Part shown: piece after piece, positions 60,301-64,000 of the stretch | Layout: each line of letters begins with the position of its first letter | How positions within the stretch are numbered: the stretch's first letter is position 1 | Assembly: GCA_036927565.1 (NCBI GenBank) | Contig: JAYESD010000007.1 | Coordinates: forward strand, 1,385,644 to 1,449,643 | Source: Tuctoria greenei | Taxonomy: Eukaryota > Streptophyta > Magnoliopsida > Poales > Poaceae | DNA: 64,000 bases | Direction: 5' to 3' | The notes under the pieces: generated by a model | What the model was told of the DNA's origin: nothing | Database searches by the model: none | The model's input: the letters and a program-made list of their open reading frames with translations, nothing else | Position numbers and translations under genes: made by a program

Positions 60301-63300
60301 ATGGAGTTGGGTCTGCGTGAGAGTCGTTTGAAGACGGAGAGCGATCTGAAGAAGGTCCGAGCCCTCATGGGGTGGTCGTCGGACTTCTTCAACCGTTCAA
60401 TCCGCACCGGAGGGGAGCTTCCCTTTAAAAAGGAGCACTCCGGCGAAATGGTATACTTTTCATCGTATGCCATGGTGGGGCTGATCCCACCATTTTCTTC
60501 CTTCTTTTTGATGCTGCTGGACTTCTATGGTCTGCAGCTATACCACCTTGGCCCTCACTCCCTTCTCCTTGTGTCCATCTTTGTCCACTTCTGCGAGATG
60601 TGGGTGGGCATCCCTCCCTGCATCGAGCTCTTCCGCACTTTCTTCACCGTCCAAACCACCGGCCGAAGCGACGAGTACCTTGGCTTCTACTACTTTGTGA
60701 AGCGCAAAAAGTGCCCGTTCAAGTACCTCCGGTCGTTCCCTTCCGGGAAGTGGGATGACTGGAAGAAAGATTGGGTAGTCGTCCGGGTGGAGGAACACGA
60801 GCGGTTGGAGCTGCCAGAAGGTCTGCCCGGCATTGACACGTCGGTGTGGAGCGAAGTTCCGGTGCTGGCGGCAGCCTTCGATCCCGTCCTATCCAGGATC
60901 CGCCAATGTGTGGAGGGAGGATTGACTCCCCAGGCGGTGTTCTGCAACTTCCTGTTCAACAGGTGGGCACCGCTGAAGAGGAGGGAGAAGCTCGCCTGGG
61001 CCCTCAACAGCGTGATGGACGAAGACCGGGTTGAGACCGGGTTGAAGTCCAGCATGGTGGGGAAGTCCTTGGAGTTTCACCTCAAGAAATTCCAGCACGG
61101 CATCGATGTAGACGGAGCGTACTTGACTCCGCCACCGGCTTTCCTCCCCCTGAACGAGGAAGTTGAGTTCAGCAGGGAGCTCCGGCGGAAGATGCCCGCG
61201 CTTGACGACCTTGGCGTCGTCGAGAGAAGATCGACCGCCCCGTTGGCGATTCCCGGGTTGTCGGAAGGCGGCTCCGCCCCTGTCTCTCAGCCAAGAGCTG
61301 AGGTCACCGGCAAGGGCAAGGAGCTGGCGGAGGAGCCGGAGAACCGGAAGAGGAAACTGCGACATGCTGACGGAAGGTCCGTCGGGCTTGCTACTTCACC
61401 GCCAGTTCCCCGTCCTCAGGAAGGAAGATCCTCCGCCGCTGTAGCATCTGTCCCCGTGGTGGGGTCTTTTCGAAGTGCTACTGTTCCGGCGGTGGGATCC
61501 TCCCGGAGTGCAGCTGTCCCTGTGATGGGTCCCTCCGGTGGTGCCAGTTCCGGACGGGCGACTCCGGTTCGAGAAGCGGTGAGGGCCTCCAGGTCTAGGG
61601 GTTCCTCCCGGTCAAGGAGAGCTCCGACCCGGGAAACGCCCGTGGCTACGGCAAGTCCTGGGAGTCCTCCCGGAGCTCCTACGCCGACCGTGGCCAGCCC
61701 GGAACGTCCGGGAAAGAGGTTCCGCGCAAGCTGGTGCGTGAGCCTCCCAAGGTAATTTTTCTTGCTTACCTCAATTAACTTTTAATTATAGCATCTGTTT
61801 GCTCAATTTCTTCATTCTTCATCTGCAGCGTTCCTAAGAAGGGGAGTGAAGCTCCGCCCTCAGCCACAGTGTCTGAGGCTACGAGGGCTTCTGCTCCAGC
61901 TCCGGTGCTGTCCCAGGCGGAGGCTGCGACAGCTCCGGCGCCGGCTGTCGTGGTCATGGACCTCGACTCGTCTCCAGAAGTTCCCGTGGTAGCGCCGGAC
62001 CACGGGATTGAAGATGCGCCCGCGGCACCCGCTCCGGAGGTTGAAGCTCCGGGCCCTGGTGCTGCAGAAGTAGATGCTCCGGCTGTCGAGCCGGGGGAAG
62101 TAGCGGTCCCGGCTTCAGAGCCGGAAAATGCTGGAGCCTCGGCGGTCGAGCCGGAGGTAGCTGAAGCCCCGGCGTGCGAGCCGGAAGTTGAAGTGGTTCC
62201 GGCAATTGAGCCGGTTACTTCTGAAGCTCCGGTCGCAAGGCCGGTAGTTATTGGAGCGCCGGCTGCAGAGCCGGTGGTGGTGGAGGCGGGGGAGCTTGAG
62301 CTCCCCTCAGAAGAAGCGTCCCGGCCGGAGCCATTGGAGGCGACGACGTCGATGGTACCCGTGGCGGAGCCAGAGTGCCTGAACGAAGTCGCCGGCCCCC
62401 AGCCTGAGGGGGCGAATGAAGATTTGGTGGCGGGACCTTCTTCGGTGGCGACTGAGGCCATCCCGGAGGAGGGCCCTAGCGCCTTGGAAGCTCGGGGTTC
62501 CGCTCTTGCAGAGTGGGACCCAATTTTTGTAAATGAAGACCCGCTAGAACCAGCGGAGGAGACCCCAGAAGGTCCGGAGCCCATCTCGCTGTCGATGTCC
62601 ATCGACAACGCTTGCTCCAGTCTACGCCAAGTCCAACTAGCCTTCTTCCACGACAGCAAGGTTCTTGAAGAGGAGCGCCAAACCCTTAGGAGGTGGCGTA
62701 ATAGACTCCAATTCGAGACCAAGCTGGCGCAGTCGAGGATCGCTGCGGACAAGGAATGGATCAAGCGGGAGAAGGTCCGCTTGGAGCTCTGGGGTGAGAT
62801 GCTGGACGAGAGGGAGAGCATGACTCACAACCTCGACGCCCAATCCCGGGAGTACCACGACCAAGCTAAAGCTGCCAATGATGCGGCCAACGCTCGGTTC
62901 GATCAACTCGAAGCCATCAGTACCGCACTCATCAAGCGCCGAGAGGCGCTTGAGGGAAGGGAAAAGCGGCTCGAGGATGAGGAGCAAAAACTCCTGGAGC
63001 TACGGGATGACGTCTTGCGACGTGAAGAAGAGCTTGCCGAGAAGACAGCTCTGGCGGACAAAGGTATCGAGGAGCGCGCTAAAAAATTGGAAGAGCGCTG
63101 CCTCGAGGAGGAGGAGAAGACCTGGGTGCGAGGGCAGGAACTCTACGAGTATGAGTGTGCCCTCATCGCCCGGGAGAAGAAAATAGAGTCTAGGGAGAAA
63201 GACCTGGTCGACCGTCGGAACAAGATCCACCTCCGGGAGGAGGAGCTCGGGAGACTCGAAAAGCGGGTTGCTGCGAAAATTCAGCAAAACGCCAAAGAAG

Positions 63301-63740
63301 TTGAGCGCCTCTCCCGCGAGAACTCGGAGCTGGTGGCGACTCGGAGGTCCTTGGAAGAGATGAAGGGCCTGAGAAAGACGGACTCCCTGCAAATTTGGGA
63401 GTTCCTGAGTAAGGCCGACGATGCGCTAGCGCCGTTGGGTTTCAGCCCCGTGCTTCCGGATGATCCGGAGCCGGAGCCGGACCTTGCATTGCAGGCGTTA
63501 AACGCCGCGGGTGGCAAGCTCTCCAAGGTGGGCGACGTCATCGCGGACCAGCTTGAGGTCGAGGGGCAATCCCTGGCTAGAAACGTCACAGAGTATGTGT
63601 TGACGTGTTACACTAGCCGGAACCCTCGATTCCCCCTGGACCCGGTGCTTGAAGGCCCCGTTGAAGGAGAAGGCGAAGCTACCCGAGCCAGCGTGTCAGA
63701 GGTCGCCCAGAAGGTCGCTGAGTTCTTCCATAGGGTCTAG
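60301..63740 (+). CDS. Antisense gene of a Tat-lineage gypsy element (2 exons, 1120 aa, intact)
   Basis: Protein of unknown function encoded against gag-pol between pol and the 3' LTR. Exons: 60301-61751 and 61829-63740. The donor CCAAG|GTAATT and acceptor TCTGCAG|C join the frames; without splicing the frame stops at TAA 61753-61755. The N-terminal ~340 residues fit the putative gypsy-transposon domain PF04195 (MVGLIPPFSSFFLMLL, HLGPHSLLLVSIFVHFCEMW, YYFVKRKK). Residues about 340-490 are Ser/Arg/Pro-rich with a basic KRKLRHADG patch that could be a nuclear signal. About 520-650 has repeated AP-x-EPE units with acidic spacers. About 690-980 is a long charged coiled coil, and the last ~140 residues are a conserved helical end (LGFSPVLPDD...YVLTCYTSRNPRFPLDP). 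The start is supported by the matching Met in the decayed homologue at 27535. No reverse transcriptase or transposase catalytic motif is present. Confidence 0.88.
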
Positions 63741-64000
63741 GACTATCTTTCTTAGCCTTTATTTGTATTTTCTCTTCTTCCTCAATTTTGTAATCCTTTG
63801 TCCCCAGATGTAATCTCTGGTCTTCCAATGAAATAAAATCCCCAATTTTTCGTGAATTTCATTTTTTGTCTTCAACATCTTTGTCTTCGCTTGGCCCCCT
63901 GGTAAATGTGCACAATTTGATTGTGGACATGTACCAAAAGGATGTTGATTTTTGTTGAAGACAGATTTGCTTCGAACTCGTATAGTTTAGGTCCGAAGTT
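63741..64000 (+). other. 3'UTR of the antisense gene and start of the spacer
   Basis: A TGAAATAAAATCC poly(A)-signal-like sequence lies at about 63828-63840, some 90 bases after the stop. From about 63890, CTTGGCCCCCTGG, GGACATGTACCA and TTGTTGAAGACAGA match the reverse complement of the spacer at about 24300-24440. Confidence 0.6.

Larger units (their letters stand above)
58946..64000 (-). mobile_element. Gypsy (Tat) element B, 3' part, truncated by the window edge
   Basis: Orientation follows from the LTR at 58946-59770 and its polypurine tract. The part seen contains the 3' untranslated region, a complete antisense gene on the + strand (60301-63740) and the beginning of the pol-antisense spacer. 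gag, pol and the 5' LTR should lie beyond 64000. The layout is the mirror image of 23466-28907. Confidence 0.85.

Noticed and set aside
61775..62821. 348-codon - strand Ser/Ala/Thr-rich frame
   Set aside because: Shadow of exon 2 of the intact antisense gene; low complexity, same cause as the frame at 25281-25967.

Overview
The window is plant nuclear DNA, almost certainly from a grass. Genes carry many short introns, first exons are GC-rich, and about half of the sequence is transposable elements of types that dominate grass genomes (Ty3/gypsy Tat lineage, Ty1/copia, CACTA, Mutator-like, hAT, Stowaway). I cannot name the species. No complete operon-like, CRISPR or bacterial feature is present. 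Gene models were built by hand from splice signals, reading-frame continuity and protein family knowledge; no alignment was run.

Host genes, left to right: (1) a plastid transaldolase, + strand, 558-6158, 13 exons, 398 aa; (2) an XS/XH-domain protein of the FDM/IDN2 type (RNA-directed DNA methylation), - strand, 9644-7007, 6 coding exons, 626 aa, with a probable 5'UTR intron and a TATA box near 10830; (3) tRNA-Arg(UCU), + strand, 11277-11349; (4) a DUF599 membrane protein, + strand, 12071-13020, 2 exons, 250 aa; (5) a HEATR6-like HEAT/ARM-repeat protein, + strand, 42353-54633, 28 exons, 1165 aa, with two GC-AG introns. Genes 1 and 2 converge; genes 2 and 4 diverge with the tRNA gene between them.

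Transposon layer: 13-41 kb is a stack of insertions. A copia-type element (13038-31304, - strand, target duplication GTATG) sits 17 bases after the DUF599 stop codon. Its gag is split by a 12.2-kb Tat-lineage gypsy element (16672-28907, + strand). Its distal pol is absent, and in its place are a Mutator-like 5' fragment and a repeat bounded by ACTAGT palindromes. Next is a 9.8-kb CACTA element (31515-41284) that contains a hAT-type element (32672-34119), which itself contains a solo LTR (32883-33731, target duplication GGGAT). A second CACTA terminus starts 16 bases further on (41301). Smaller elements lie in introns: a 908-bp hAT-type element and a Stowaway MITE in the transaldolase gene, and two MITEs plus a SINE-like tail in the HEATR6-like gene.

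The right end (57.4-64 kb) holds the 3' LTRs of two more - strand gypsy elements. The second carries an apparently intact antisense gene (60301-63740, 1120 aa after removal of one 77-nt intron). A decayed homologue lies in the same antisense position in the gypsy element at 24.6-27.5 kb. This spliced antisense gene, running against gag-pol and kept in two elements, is the most interesting system in the window.
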